Assembly: GCA_002344135.1 (NCBI GenBank)
Contig: DDTO01000004.1
Span: 760,199-824,198, forward strand
DNA length: 64,000 bases
Direction: 5' to 3'
DNA from: Chthonomonas sp. UBA2362
GTDB lineage: Bacteria; Armatimonadota; Fimbriimonadia; Fimbriimonadales; Fimbriimonadaceae
This document shows, piece after piece, positions 8,196 through 16,066 of this stretch. Under the pieces are notes generated by a model. It did not search any database, was not told the DNA's origin, and saw nothing but the letters and a program-made list of their open reading frames with translations. The position numbers were made by a program, and so were the translations under genes. Numbering within the stretch: the first letter of the stretch is position 1; every line of letters begins with the position of its first letter.

Positions 8196-9092
8196 GTGGC
8201 CCACGCTTGGACCATCACGAGTTTCTACCGGTTCCTCGACCTGGAACCGGACCGCCTCGACGCGCTCGTGACCGAGCTGAGCGAGGTCCTTCGCGAGCAG
8301 GGCATTTGGGGCCTCGTCATCCTCGCGACGGAAGGTATCAACGCCACCGTCGCGGCGGAAAGTCCGGACACCATCGCACGGTTCAAGATGCTGGTCTGCG
8401 AGCGACTCGGTGATGACGGCATCAGGTTCAAGGACTCCACGAGTGAGATCAAGCCGTTTCGGCACCAGAACGTGGTCGGTCGAACAGAGATCGTCACCCT
8501 GCGACGCCCCGACCTGCACCCGGACGATCCCGAGTCTAGCCATTTGTCGGCGAGGGAGTGGCATGCGATGCTCGGCTCGCCCGAGCCGAAGATCGTGCTC
8601 GACACGCGCAATCGATACGAGACGGTCGCGGGCAAATTCCGTGGCGCAATCGACCCCGGATTGGACGCGTTCTCGGAATGGGGTGAGTACCTCGACCGGG
8701 CCGAACTGCCGACCGACGTCCCCGTGATGATCTATTGTACGGGCGGCATTCGCTGCGAGAAGGCGATCCTTGAGTTGCGTGCGCGCGGCTTCGAGAAGGT
8801 TTATCAGCTGCGCGACGGCATCCTCGGCTATCTGGCCGAGTTTCCCGACGGAGAGTTCGAAGGCGAGTGCTTCGTTTTCGACGACCGCGTCGCCCTCGAC
8901 CAGCACCTCCAGCCGACCACACGCTTTGGCATCTGCCCCGGTTGCGGCCTCACCGGCAGCATCGAAACCCGCTGCGCCTGGTGCGGCGGGCGATTTCTGG
9001 CCTGCGAGGACTGCACACCACGCCCTGCCCTGACTTGCTGCAAGACGTGCCGTGATCGCGTGGGGCGGCATGGCGTTCGGTTCGGGGCGTAA
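8196..9092 (+). CDS. trhO: tRNA uridine(34) hydroxylase TrhO (YceA, rhodanese-related)
   Basis: 298 residues. The N-terminal domain has the UPF0176 signature LATEGINATVAA (residues 43-54) and IKPFRHQNV. It is followed by a rhodanese domain with LDTRNRYE (135-142) and the active-site loop CTGGIRCEKA, whose nucleophilic Cys is 181. The C-terminus carries several CxxC pairs (CPGCG, CAWCG, CEDC, CCKTC) that may bind zinc. TrhO hydroxylates U34 of tRNAs on the way to cmo5U/mo5U. The start is GTG, preceded by a TACCTT box and no Shine-Dalgarno. The gene stands alone, convergent with ada. Confidence 0.93.
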   Translation: MAHAWTITSFYRFLDLEPDRLDALVTELSEVLREQGIWGLVILATEGINATVAAESPDTIARFKMLVCERLGDDGIRFKDSTSEIKPFRHQNVVGRTEIVTLRRPDLHPDDPESSHLSAREWHAMLGSPEPKIVLDTRNRYETVAGKFRGAIDPGLDAFSEWGEYLDRAELPTDVPVMIYCTGGIRCEKAILELRARGFEKVYQLRDGILGYLAEFPDGEFEGECFVFDDRVALDQHLQPTTRFGICPGCGLTGSIETRCAWCGGRFLACEDCTPRPALTCCKTCRDRVGRHGVRFGA

Positions 9093-9154
9093 CTACTGGG
9101 GTTTTGAGAGACAAGACCAACACTGCTGCCCATTCCTTTCAGGCGTTTCCAGGT

Positions 9155-10225
9155 CTACGAGCCCTCGTGCTTTGCCCCACGCTCCAGGGTGTTGCGCTCC
9201 AGATCGAGGAGCCACTGTTTGCGCCACAGCCCCCCTCCATATCCGCACAGCGTCCCGTCGGCGCGGACGACGCGGTGGCAGGGGATGATGATCGCGATTC
9301 GGTTGTCGCCGTTGGCCCGCCCGATCGCTCGCTGCGATCCCGGATGGCCGGCAGCGGCGCTTTGCTCGGAGTACGACCGGGTCGTACCGTAGGGAATCTC
9401 GAGGAGGGCTTTCCACGCGGCGACCTGAAAGTCGGTCCCTCGCAGAACCAGGGGTACGTCGAAGCGCCGGCGGTGGCCCTCGAAGTACTCGGCCAGTTCC
9501 CCTCGCGTTTGTTGGAGGAAACGGTGATCGCCGGGGACGATCGCGCCGGCGAACCTTTTGCGGATCGTTCGCAGCTGGGTTTCCAGCATCCGTCGGTCGA
9601 CGAACTCGAGCAGCCAGAGACCCTCGTCGTCGGCAAGGGCGAGCATCGGGCCGAGCGGCGTATCGATCCAAGCCGCAAAGAGGCATCCGGCCCCACGCGA
9701 GCGTGACGGAGCGGCGCCGACAATGCGCGAAAAGGCATCGCGAAAGCCGCTATCCGAATCGAAGCCATGGTCGAACGCGGTCTCGGTGACGCGCTCCCCT
9801 TCTCTTACCTTGCCGAGTGCCATACCAATCCTCCTCGCCCGATGATAGGCGTGAAACGTCATGCCGAAGTAGCGCTTAAAGGTCCGCCTCACACGAGCCG
9901 GCTCAAGGTCCATGTCGCGGAGGTCCTGTTCACGGAGGCGTTCGGTGGGGTCCTTGTCGATCCGCTCGACGAGATCTCGCAGCCAAAGCGGAGGACCCGG
10001 GACGCGGTCCATCGGCCGACACCGCTTGCAGGGGCGGTATCCGGCATGGAGCGCCTCGGAGGGGTTCGAGAAGTACTCGACGTTCTGCGGCAGCGGTGTC
10101 CGCGCCGGGCAGGTCGGCCTGCAAAAGATTCGCGTCGTTCGAACGGCGACGAAGAAAACGCCGTCGAACTCGGGGTCGCGATCGGCGACCGCCCGATACA
10201 TTTCCTTAGTGCTCGGCAGAGTCAT
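9155..10225 (-). CDS. ada: Ada: methylated-DNA repair protein and transcriptional activator
   Basis: 356 residues with the full Ada layout. The N-terminal methylphosphotriester domain has zinc cysteines 35, 39, 66 and 69 (FCRPTC, CKRC). An AraC-type helix-turn-helix follows at about 80-170 (VRRTFKRYFGMTFHAYHRARR). The C-terminal O6-alkylguanine methyltransferase domain carries the acceptor Cys316 in IPCHRVV. When Cys35 is methylated, Ada proteins become activators of alkylation-repair genes. Start: ATG with TAGAAC six bases upstream, so likely leaderless. No alkA or other repair gene lies beside it. Confidence 0.95.
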   Translation of the reverse strand: MTLPSTKEMYRAVADRDPEFDGVFFVAVRTTRIFCRPTCPARTPLPQNVEYFSNPSEALHAGYRPCKRCRPMDRVPGPPLWLRDLVERIDKDPTERLREQDLRDMDLEPARVRRTFKRYFGMTFHAYHRARRIGMALGKVREGERVTETAFDHGFDSDSGFRDAFSRIVGAAPSRSRGAGCLFAAWIDTPLGPMLALADDEGLWLLEFVDRRMLETQLRTIRKRFAGAIVPGDHRFLQQTRGELAEYFEGHRRRFDVPLVLRGTDFQVAAWKALLEIPYGTTRSYSEQSAAAGHPGSQRAIGRANGDNRIAIIIPCHRVVRADGTLCGYGGGLWRKQWLLDLERNTLERGAKHEGS

Positions 10226-10231
10226 ACCGCC

Positions 10232-10237
10232 GTTCTA
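10232..10237 (-). promoter_or_regulatory. -10 box TAGAAC, leaderless promoter of ada
   Basis: On the minus strand TAGAAC, six bases (GGCGGT), then ATG at 10225. There is no other ribosome-binding signal. Confidence 0.45.
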
Positions 10238-10281
10238 CCGCCGCGAGGAGTTGCCGCGCCACCGATTTTCGGACGCCGATG

Positions 10282-11112
10282 TCACGCCTGCGAGCGCCGA
10301 AACTCCTCCAGTTCGGCCTTGGCTGCCTCTCCGATGCCTTCGAGCCTTTCGAGCCATGCCTTGCGGTAGGGCTCCAGCGTGTTCACGAGAGTCTCGGCGA
10401 TGGCCAGGTTGCGGAACCACTTCTTGTCGGCTGGGACGACGTACCATGGCGCACGGGCGGTGCTGCACCTGGAGAGCGCCTCCTCGTAGGCGGCAGTGTA
10501 ATCGTCCCAATAGGCCCGCTCCTTCCAGTCCCCGACGTTGAGCTTCCACGCCTTTTGAACTTCGTTTTCGCGGTCGAGCAGGCGCCTTTCCTGTTCCTCC
10601 TTGGAGATGTGAAGCATGAACTTGAGGATGATGGTGCCGGAGTCGGCGAGGAGGCGCTCGAAGGCGTCGATGTGTTCGTAACGCGGACGCCAAACCGCCT
10701 CCGGGACTAGGCTATGGACGCGCACCACGAGCACGTCCTCGTAGTGAGAACGGTTGAAAATCGTCATACCACCCTTCGGCGGCGTGACCGCGTGGACGCG
10801 CCAAAGGAAGTCGTGAGCGAGCTCGATCGGCGTTGGCACCTTGAACGGAGCGACGCGGCACCCCTGGGCGTTCAGAGAGGAGAGAAGGAAGCGAATGGTG
10901 CCGTCCTTGCCGCTCGTATCTCTGCCCTGTAGGACGATAAGGACGGAGTTCATCCCCGCCTCGTAGTGGAGATCGTCGAGTTCGTCGAGACGCTTCGCGA
11001 GGTCCTTCGTCAGCTTCTCTCCGTCGTCTTTGCTCAGTCCGGCATCGTAGGCGGGGTCGATTTCGGCAAGGCGAACGGCGGTACCGGGTTCGATCTTCTT
11101 AGCAAAGGCCAT
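10282..11112 (-). CDS. ppk2: Polyphosphate kinase 2 family protein
   Basis: 276 residues, the usual length for single-domain PPK2. The Walker A loop is LQGRDTSGKDG at residues 61-71, and the lid and Walker B region includes NRSHYEDV (120-127). The C-terminal part (KEEQERRLLDRE, WKLNVGDWKERAYWDDY) is typical. PPK2 enzymes move phosphate between polyphosphate and nucleotides (ADP, GDP or AMP by subclass). The subclass cannot be fixed here. The gene is in the same direction as ada, 56 bases beyond it, but no coupling is evident. Confidence 0.93.
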   Translation of the reverse strand: MAFAKKIEPGTAVRLAEIDPAYDAGLSKDDGEKLTKDLAKRLDELDDLHYEAGMNSVLIVLQGRDTSGKDGTIRFLLSSLNAQGCRVAPFKVPTPIELAHDFLWRVHAVTPPKGGMTIFNRSHYEDVLVVRVHSLVPEAVWRPRYEHIDAFERLLADSGTIILKFMLHISKEEQERRLLDRENEVQKAWKLNVGDWKERAYWDDYTAAYEEALSRCSTARAPWYVVPADKKWFRNLAIAETLVNTLEPYRKAWLERLEGIGEAAKAELEEFRRSQA

Positions 11113-11133
11113 ACGGGGCCGAGGATAGCACGC

Positions 11134-12201
11134 CTATCCACCTTTCGCATCGAGGAGCGCTTTGCGAAGCGGTGCTTCCTCGGCGGCGGTGAAGCCGAAG
11201 GAGAGAACCGAGACTTTGCCCTCCGCATCCACGAGCGCGAAGAACGGATAGCCGGGAATCCGCCAGCGCTTGGCGATCGCGCCGTCCTTGTCGCGCGCCG
11301 CGCTGCCGGCGGCAGGTGCGGCGGTCGATCCTTCGACGACGGCGACGGAGACGAAACCTTGACTCAGCCGACCCCATGCACCGAGGGCCGCCTTCGAGGG
11401 CTCCTCGGAGTCGAAGAACCCGATCAGCACGACCTTTCCCTTCGCCAGACGATCCACCGCGAGCGGCTTGCCAGTTCGCGCATCGGTCCAGGTTCCCAAG
11501 GGAGCCGTCTCACCGACCTCGACCGGCGGATAGGGGTAGTCGAGAGCGAACGGGACGTATCCGTCGGGGACGGACCGCGAAAAGGTCGTGGCGTCGATGG
11601 CCGGATTGCGGTTCCACTTCGAGAAAGTCCATTCCACCTCGCGCCCTCCCCCGGGTGACTGACTCTTCTCGCGATAGCGAACGAGGCGGCCGTCGGCGGC
11701 GACATAGGCTTGGGCCTCGACGGTGACCTGGCCGTCGGTGAAGTTGGCTTCGATTCGGTCCGTCTCCACTCCCTCGATCGTTTGCTTGGGGCCTGTCGCA
11801 AACTTGGTTGCAGGGGGTAAAGCCGCCTTGATCCCGCCAGCTTGGATGACGAGGGGATAGGCCAGCCCGGGTAATCCGGTCACCACCGACGGCGGTGCCG
11901 CGAGCGTGCCTCGTCCTGGGAACTCCTGGTAGACCCGCATGATGCGGTCGATCTCGATGGCGCCACCCGGGCTCTGCACAAAGGCGGCCGAGCCAGGCCC
12001 CCACACGACCTGAAAGGCCTGTTCGCCGGGTTTGCGCCAGACGAGGGATCCCTTGCCGGTCCCTTCGTATTGAGGGGATGTAACTGCAAAGTCGACTGAG
12101 CCGGCCTTGGCCTCAGCGAGATACGTGCTGAGACGCTCGATCGGATCGGCCGGTCCCCACGACCGCACCCACATGAGAAAGACCGGAATCACCCAGACCA
12201 C
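11134..12201 (-). CDS. Exported thioredoxin-fold protein with outer-membrane-lipoprotein-like N-terminal domain
   Basis: 355 residues. A short hydrophobic start (MVWVIPVFLMWVRSWG) could be a signal or anchor. Residues about 20-230 resemble the beta-rich DUF2092/LolA-like domain (FQVVWGPGSAAFV, VEAQAYVAADGRLVRYREK). From about 240 (VGETAPLGTWTDARTGKPLA) a TlpA/AhpC-like thioredoxin fold begins, but FFDSEEPSK stands where a CxxC would be, so redox activity through two cysteines is not supported. The GTG start has CATAAT five bases upstream, overlapping the end of the AddB-like gene. Confidence 0.75.
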   Translation of the reverse strand: MVWVIPVFLMWVRSWGPADPIERLSTYLAEAKAGSVDFAVTSPQYEGTGKGSLVWRKPGEQAFQVVWGPGSAAFVQSPGGAIEIDRIMRVYQEFPGRGTLAAPPSVVTGLPGLAYPLVIQAGGIKAALPPATKFATGPKQTIEGVETDRIEANFTDGQVTVEAQAYVAADGRLVRYREKSQSPGGGREVEWTFSKWNRNPAIDATTFSRSVPDGYVPFALDYPYPPVEVGETAPLGTWTDARTGKPLAVDRLAKGKVVLIGFFDSEEPSKAALGAWGRLSQGFVSVAVVEGSTAAPAAGSAARDKDGAIAKRWRIPGYPFFALVDAEGKVSVLSFGFTAAEEAPLRKALLDAKGG

Positions 12202-12207
12202 GGCCCA

Positions 12208-15012
12208 TTATGCCGGCTCGGACCCGGTTTCGCCGCCGAATCGCTCCCTAAAGGGATCGTCGACTTCGCCGAACTCGATCGAGGCTCGGCACAGTTCTCC
12301 GTAGTCGCAAGTTTCGCAGTGCTTGCCCGGCCTGGGTTCCATGTCGGCCCGCTCAAGCAAGGCGATCGCGACGACGAGGGTCGACTTGACCAATCTTGCA
12401 TAGGGCGCCCAAGCGTCGGCGAGCGTGAAGACGCGGCAGGTGAGGCTCTTGCGCAGCGGCACGTCGTCGAGGCGCGGCACCAGGTAGAGATGGCGCTCGC
12501 CATCGGTCGAGTCGATCTCTGCGGCCACGCACTGATTGGACGTCGAGACGATCAGCAGTTCCAAGCCTTGCAAGAACTGCTCCGCATTGAGCCTGTCCTC
12601 GACCTTTTTCAAATCGGGACGGCGAGCCTGGTAGACAGTCAACCCAGAATAGGGACCGATCTGGATTACCGCATCGATCTGGCCGACGAGACGCACCGAC
12701 CGCTTATCGGACAGCGGCACCCGGTTTCGCAGCTCGGGATCGTCTGTCGCGACTCCCGTTCGGACCTTGCGGGGCCACACTTCGCGCGCTTCGAATTCAC
12801 GGTCCACCCATCCGTCGATCATTCGCAGCGCGCTGCCCTCGATGACTCTGATCTGCCAGGGGTCCAGTTCGCCAACCATCCGATCGAGTTCGTTGGCGAG
12901 TGCGGCGCAAAGGGTCTGCCGCGCGGCCTCCCTGTTCTCCGATTTGGGCAGGCCGGCAACGGAGGGCAGTCGCCAAATCGATCGCCATGGGTCGCGAAGG
13001 GTGCCGGGAAAGACGCGGATGCGGTGCCGCGCGACGGCGCGAAATGGGCACTCCGAAGCCAGGGCGATCTCACGGGGGTCGACGCCCTCGTCGGCAAGGT
13101 CGGGCCGGATCGCGCGCTTGGCTTCGGGTGCTTCGAGCAGGGTGACCTTTGGGGGACGCTTCGGCTCGGAGGCAAGCGCCTCGGCGAGTCGATGATCCGC
13201 GCCAGAGCGGCTGTCGAAGGGGGCCACATCGCCCCTCTGCTTGGTCCGTTTGATGAGCTTGTCACCAAGAAGACTTGCTATCTCGGCGAGATAGAACGCA
13301 GGGATGTTGTCTCGGCTCTCGCCGGTGAGCGGGTAGCTGAGTACCAGACGTCGCCGTGCCAAGGCGCAGAGATGAACGAACTCCAAGCGTTCGCGCTCGG
13401 CAATGTCGTGCGAGCGGGGGAGAATCTCGTGCCGCGTCGCTAGGCGGAGGAGGGATCGATCGTGGTCGCCAATGATCGGATCCTCACTTCGACGACGCGG
13501 GAAAACCCCTTCGAGCATGCCGAGGACGAAAACGACATCGCAGTCGCCGAGCTGATCCGCCGAGCCGACGACCTGGATGCCAGTCTCGCTCCCTGGAAGG
13601 ACGGTGTCCTGCACATCCCAAATGCGGTGGGCGAGCGAGACGAAACCTTGCAACGAGAGCGCGACTCCGCCTCCTTGGAAGGCAGAGGCATAGTCGAGAA
13701 GGGAGCGCTCCATCGAGGCTTGGGCCCGCAGGTCGCGATGGGCCGTCTGCGAATTGCTCGTCACTACATCGATCAGTTGGCCACCTTCGAGGAGCAGCCT
13801 GAGTCGGCCGATCCACTCAGGGAGAGTCGCCGTCCGGCTCTGTGCCTCCAAGGTCCACTGGACGAAGTGGCTGAGCCAAGGCGAGAGGACGGCTCGCTCT
13901 CTCGCCCACAGGGCGAGGGCTTCCCAGCCTCTCTGACCACATCGAGAAGCCTCACGGATCTCCTGCTCGACCTCGCGCCTGGCCTCGGCGGAAAGTCCGA
14001 AGTAGGAGCGTCGAATGAGGGTGGCGACCCGCCGAACGTCACCCGCGGCGGCGACGTCGAGGCAGGCATCGATGAAGGAGACGAACCCGTTCGTCAGGAC
14101 GGGGACGTGCAATCCGGCGCGGATCGGCACACCGAGTCTCGCTGCCGCCGAGAGCAGCAACGGGCCGTAGTCGTCGCGCGAGCGTACGACGATCGCGATG
14201 CGGTGATCCAGCACACCCTCTTCCCGAGCCGCAAGGCAGCCCCTCAGCACCCACTCGCATTCGGACAGGATGTCCGGGACACAAAGGGTCTCGACCTCCG
14301 GTGGCTCGCCGAATCGGCCCTCGGCGCAAAGCCCCTTGGCCCAATTCGAAGTCTCCACGTCGAGCGATTCGCGCAAGACCTCGACGTAGACCCCGCACTC
14401 GACAAGCCAGAGCAGCCAGTCCTCGTAGTGTGGGGCGCGTTCCGGGCCCAGATCGATCAAGAGACGGTCGAAGTACGGCTTCTCGATGCGACCGAGGCGC
14501 AGGCAGTCGTCGACGCGATCGGCGAGGGTTCCTCGTCCGAGGCCATCGAGCCCGACGTTCACGCTTCGCATCAGGTGGGCAACCGCCGACAGGAGGGGGT
14601 GAGGTTCGCCATCGATCTGGACTGAATCGAGATCCTCTGGTCGATATCCCCAGCGGTGCAGTTCGGCAAACGTGTCCGCCAGGCACTCGTGGGTCCCGTC
14701 GAAGCGCCCCGACTCATAGAGGGCGGAGTCGGGTGACAGTTCTTGGCAGGCCAATCCGATGAGGGCCTTCGTCTGGCCGGACGAAGCGAGTCCCAAAGCC
14801 GGCTGGCCTGCTCCCCGAAGAACCCGACCCACAAGCTCACCAAATGGGCAGACCTGGGCATCGGTCTCGGCGGCAATTGCTTGCAAAACGGGGAGCCGGC
14901 CATCGGCCAGGGCGGTGATCAGGCCGCCCTTGCTTGCGAATCGCGCTACGGCTCGGGCACGATCGCCCGAGCCGGGGAACACCATGCGTTCGACGCAGCC
15001 TTTCTCCGCCAC
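12208..15012 (-). CDS. AddB-like protein: degenerate helicase/PD-(D/E)XK nuclease with Fe-S cysteines
   Basis: About 934 residues. The length, the UvrD-like region with GDCDVVFVLGMLEGVFPRR, and the C-terminal cysteines CETCDYGELC paired with an upstream CPFR (SECPFRAVARHR) fit the AddB/Cas4-type 4Fe-4S nuclease module. Active-site residues look weakened: VGQIDAVIQ keeps the first Asp, but the usual DYK-type strand reads TVYQARRP. The N-terminus (VFPGSGDRARAV) lacks a clear Walker A. AddB normally works with AddA in recombination repair; no addA is adjacent. Start options are GTG 15012 (CACAAT six bases before) or ATG 14985. Confidence 0.75.
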   Translation of the reverse strand: MAEKGCVERMVFPGSGDRARAVARFASKGGLITALADGRLPVLQAIAAETDAQVCPFGELVGRVLRGAGQPALGLASSGQTKALIGLACQELSPDSALYESGRFDGTHECLADTFAELHRWGYRPEDLDSVQIDGEPHPLLSAVAHLMRSVNVGLDGLGRGTLADRVDDCLRLGRIEKPYFDRLLIDLGPERAPHYEDWLLWLVECGVYVEVLRESLDVETSNWAKGLCAEGRFGEPPEVETLCVPDILSECEWVLRGCLAAREEGVLDHRIAIVVRSRDDYGPLLLSAAARLGVPIRAGLHVPVLTNGFVSFIDACLDVAAAGDVRRVATLIRRSYFGLSAEARREVEQEIREASRCGQRGWEALALWARERAVLSPWLSHFVQWTLEAQSRTATLPEWIGRLRLLLEGGQLIDVVTSNSQTAHRDLRAQASMERSLLDYASAFQGGGVALSLQGFVSLAHRIWDVQDTVLPGSETGIQVVGSADQLGDCDVVFVLGMLEGVFPRRRSEDPIIGDHDRSLLRLATRHEILPRSHDIAERERLEFVHLCALARRRLVLSYPLTGESRDNIPAFYLAEIASLLGDKLIKRTKQRGDVAPFDSRSGADHRLAEALASEPKRPPKVTLLEAPEAKRAIRPDLADEGVDPREIALASECPFRAVARHRIRVFPGTLRDPWRSIWRLPSVAGLPKSENREAARQTLCAALANELDRMVGELDPWQIRVIEGSALRMIDGWVDREFEAREVWPRKVRTGVATDDPELRNRVPLSDKRSVRLVGQIDAVIQIGPYSGLTVYQARRPDLKKVEDRLNAEQFLQGLELLIVSTSNQCVAAEIDSTDGERHLYLVPRLDDVPLRKSLTCRVFTLADAWAPYARLVKSTLVVAIALLERADMEPRPGKHCETCDYGELCRASIEFGEVDDPFRERFGGETGSEPA

Positions 15013-15033
15013 ACGCCCATTGTGCACCGACTC

Positions 15034-15879
15034 CTACGCCGCGTTTCGCGAAAACTGGGCGAGCCGCTCGATCCGCTTCTCGACCGGAGGGTGGGTCGAG
15101 AACAGGCTCTGGATTCCCCCATGAAGTGGGTTGACGATGCACATTTGCGCCATTGCTGGCGGCGTATGCGAGGGGACCCCTTCCGCTCCCTTGTGGAGTT
15201 TCCACAGGGCGCTCTGAAGTCCTCTCGGAGAGCCGACGAGTTCGGCGGCAGTCTGGTCGGCTTGGTACTCTCGAGCACGCGACACTGCCAGTTGGATGAT
15301 CGTTGCCGCCAGGGGTGCAACGAGCACCAAGAGTAGCACCGCCAAGGGATTCGGGCCATCGTCGTCGCCACTCCCGAAGCCGAAGAAGGAAGCGAAGTAA
15401 GCCAGATTCGCAATGGCAGAAATCGCGCCGGCGACGGTCGCGACGACCGCGCTGGTAAGCGTATCCCGGTGCTTGATGTGCGCGATTTCGTGGGCGATGA
15501 CGCCTTCGACTTCGTCGCGATCGAGCATCTGGAGCAAACCCTGATTGACAGCGACCACGCCCCGGCTCGGGCTGCGGCCGGTGGCAAAAGCGTTCGGCGA
15601 GGGATCTGGCACCACATACAGCTTGGGCATCGGAATCTGTGCTCGCTCGGCCAACCGTCGAGTCATGGCGTAGAGATCCGGCGCCGCACGCTCGTCGAGA
15701 GGCTGCGCCTTGGTCATCGCGAGGACCAGCTTGTCGCTGAACCAGAAAGCTCCGATGTTCATCACCAAGGCGAAAGCGACGGCGATGATGACGCCCGTAG
15801 TTCCACCGAGGGCGTTGCCACAAACGATGAACAGCGCTGTGAGCGCCGCCATCAGCAATCCTGTTTTGATCGTGTTCAT
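15034..15879 (-). CDS. htpX: Zinc metalloprotease HtpX homologue (M48)
   Basis: 281 residues. Two membrane segments lie at the N-terminus (about 5-45) and two more in the middle (about 142-195). The zinc motif HEIAH is at 130-134 with the third ligand Glu204 in SRAREYQAD. HtpX is a membrane protease that degrades misfolded membrane proteins with FtsH. A purine-rich GAAAAGA precedes the ATG. The stop lies about 20 bases before the start of the AddB-like gene, so they may be co-transcribed. Confidence 0.95.
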   Translation of the reverse strand: MNTIKTGLLMAALTALFIVCGNALGGTTGVIIAVAFALVMNIGAFWFSDKLVLAMTKAQPLDERAAPDLYAMTRRLAERAQIPMPKLYVVPDPSPNAFATGRSPSRGVVAVNQGLLQMLDRDEVEGVIAHEIAHIKHRDTLTSAVVATVAGAISAIANLAYFASFFGFGSGDDDGPNPLAVLLLVLVAPLAATIIQLAVSRAREYQADQTAAELVGSPRGLQSALWKLHKGAEGVPSHTPPAMAQMCIVNPLHGGIQSLFSTHPPVEKRIERLAQFSRNAA

Positions 15880-15906
15880 TCTTTTCGCATTCCCGCTCTT
15901 ATGAAG

Positions 15907-15939
15907 AGACCTTCACCGCCACGAGTGCGGTGAAGGTCT
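15907..15939 (-). terminator. Perfect 13-bp hairpin between the subtilase and htpX genes
   Basis: AGACCTTCACCGC and GCGGTGAAGGTCT pair over 13 bp around a 7-nt loop. It probably ends transcription of the subtilase gene (ends 16067), though a long T-run is missing. A second inverted repeat (GGCACCGG/CCGGTGCC) lies at about 15950-15993. Confidence 0.55.
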
Positions 15940-16066
15940 TGCGATTCTGGCACCGGCCGGTCCTTTGTTGGACGTATTGTCGACCGGTGCCCCTGATTCT
16001 CAGGCGCTACTCCCCTTCACGGGTTACCCTCTTCAACGTCCTTTCGTCTCCGAGGGTTCCCGATGC

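Noticed and set aside
12319..14625. Long plus-strand open frames opposite the AddB-like gene (and similar ones opposite the antiporter, subtilase and metalloprotease genes)
   Set aside because: Their translations are low-complexity Arg/Gly/Asp-rich sequences without motifs, as expected for the complement of GC-rich coding DNA.
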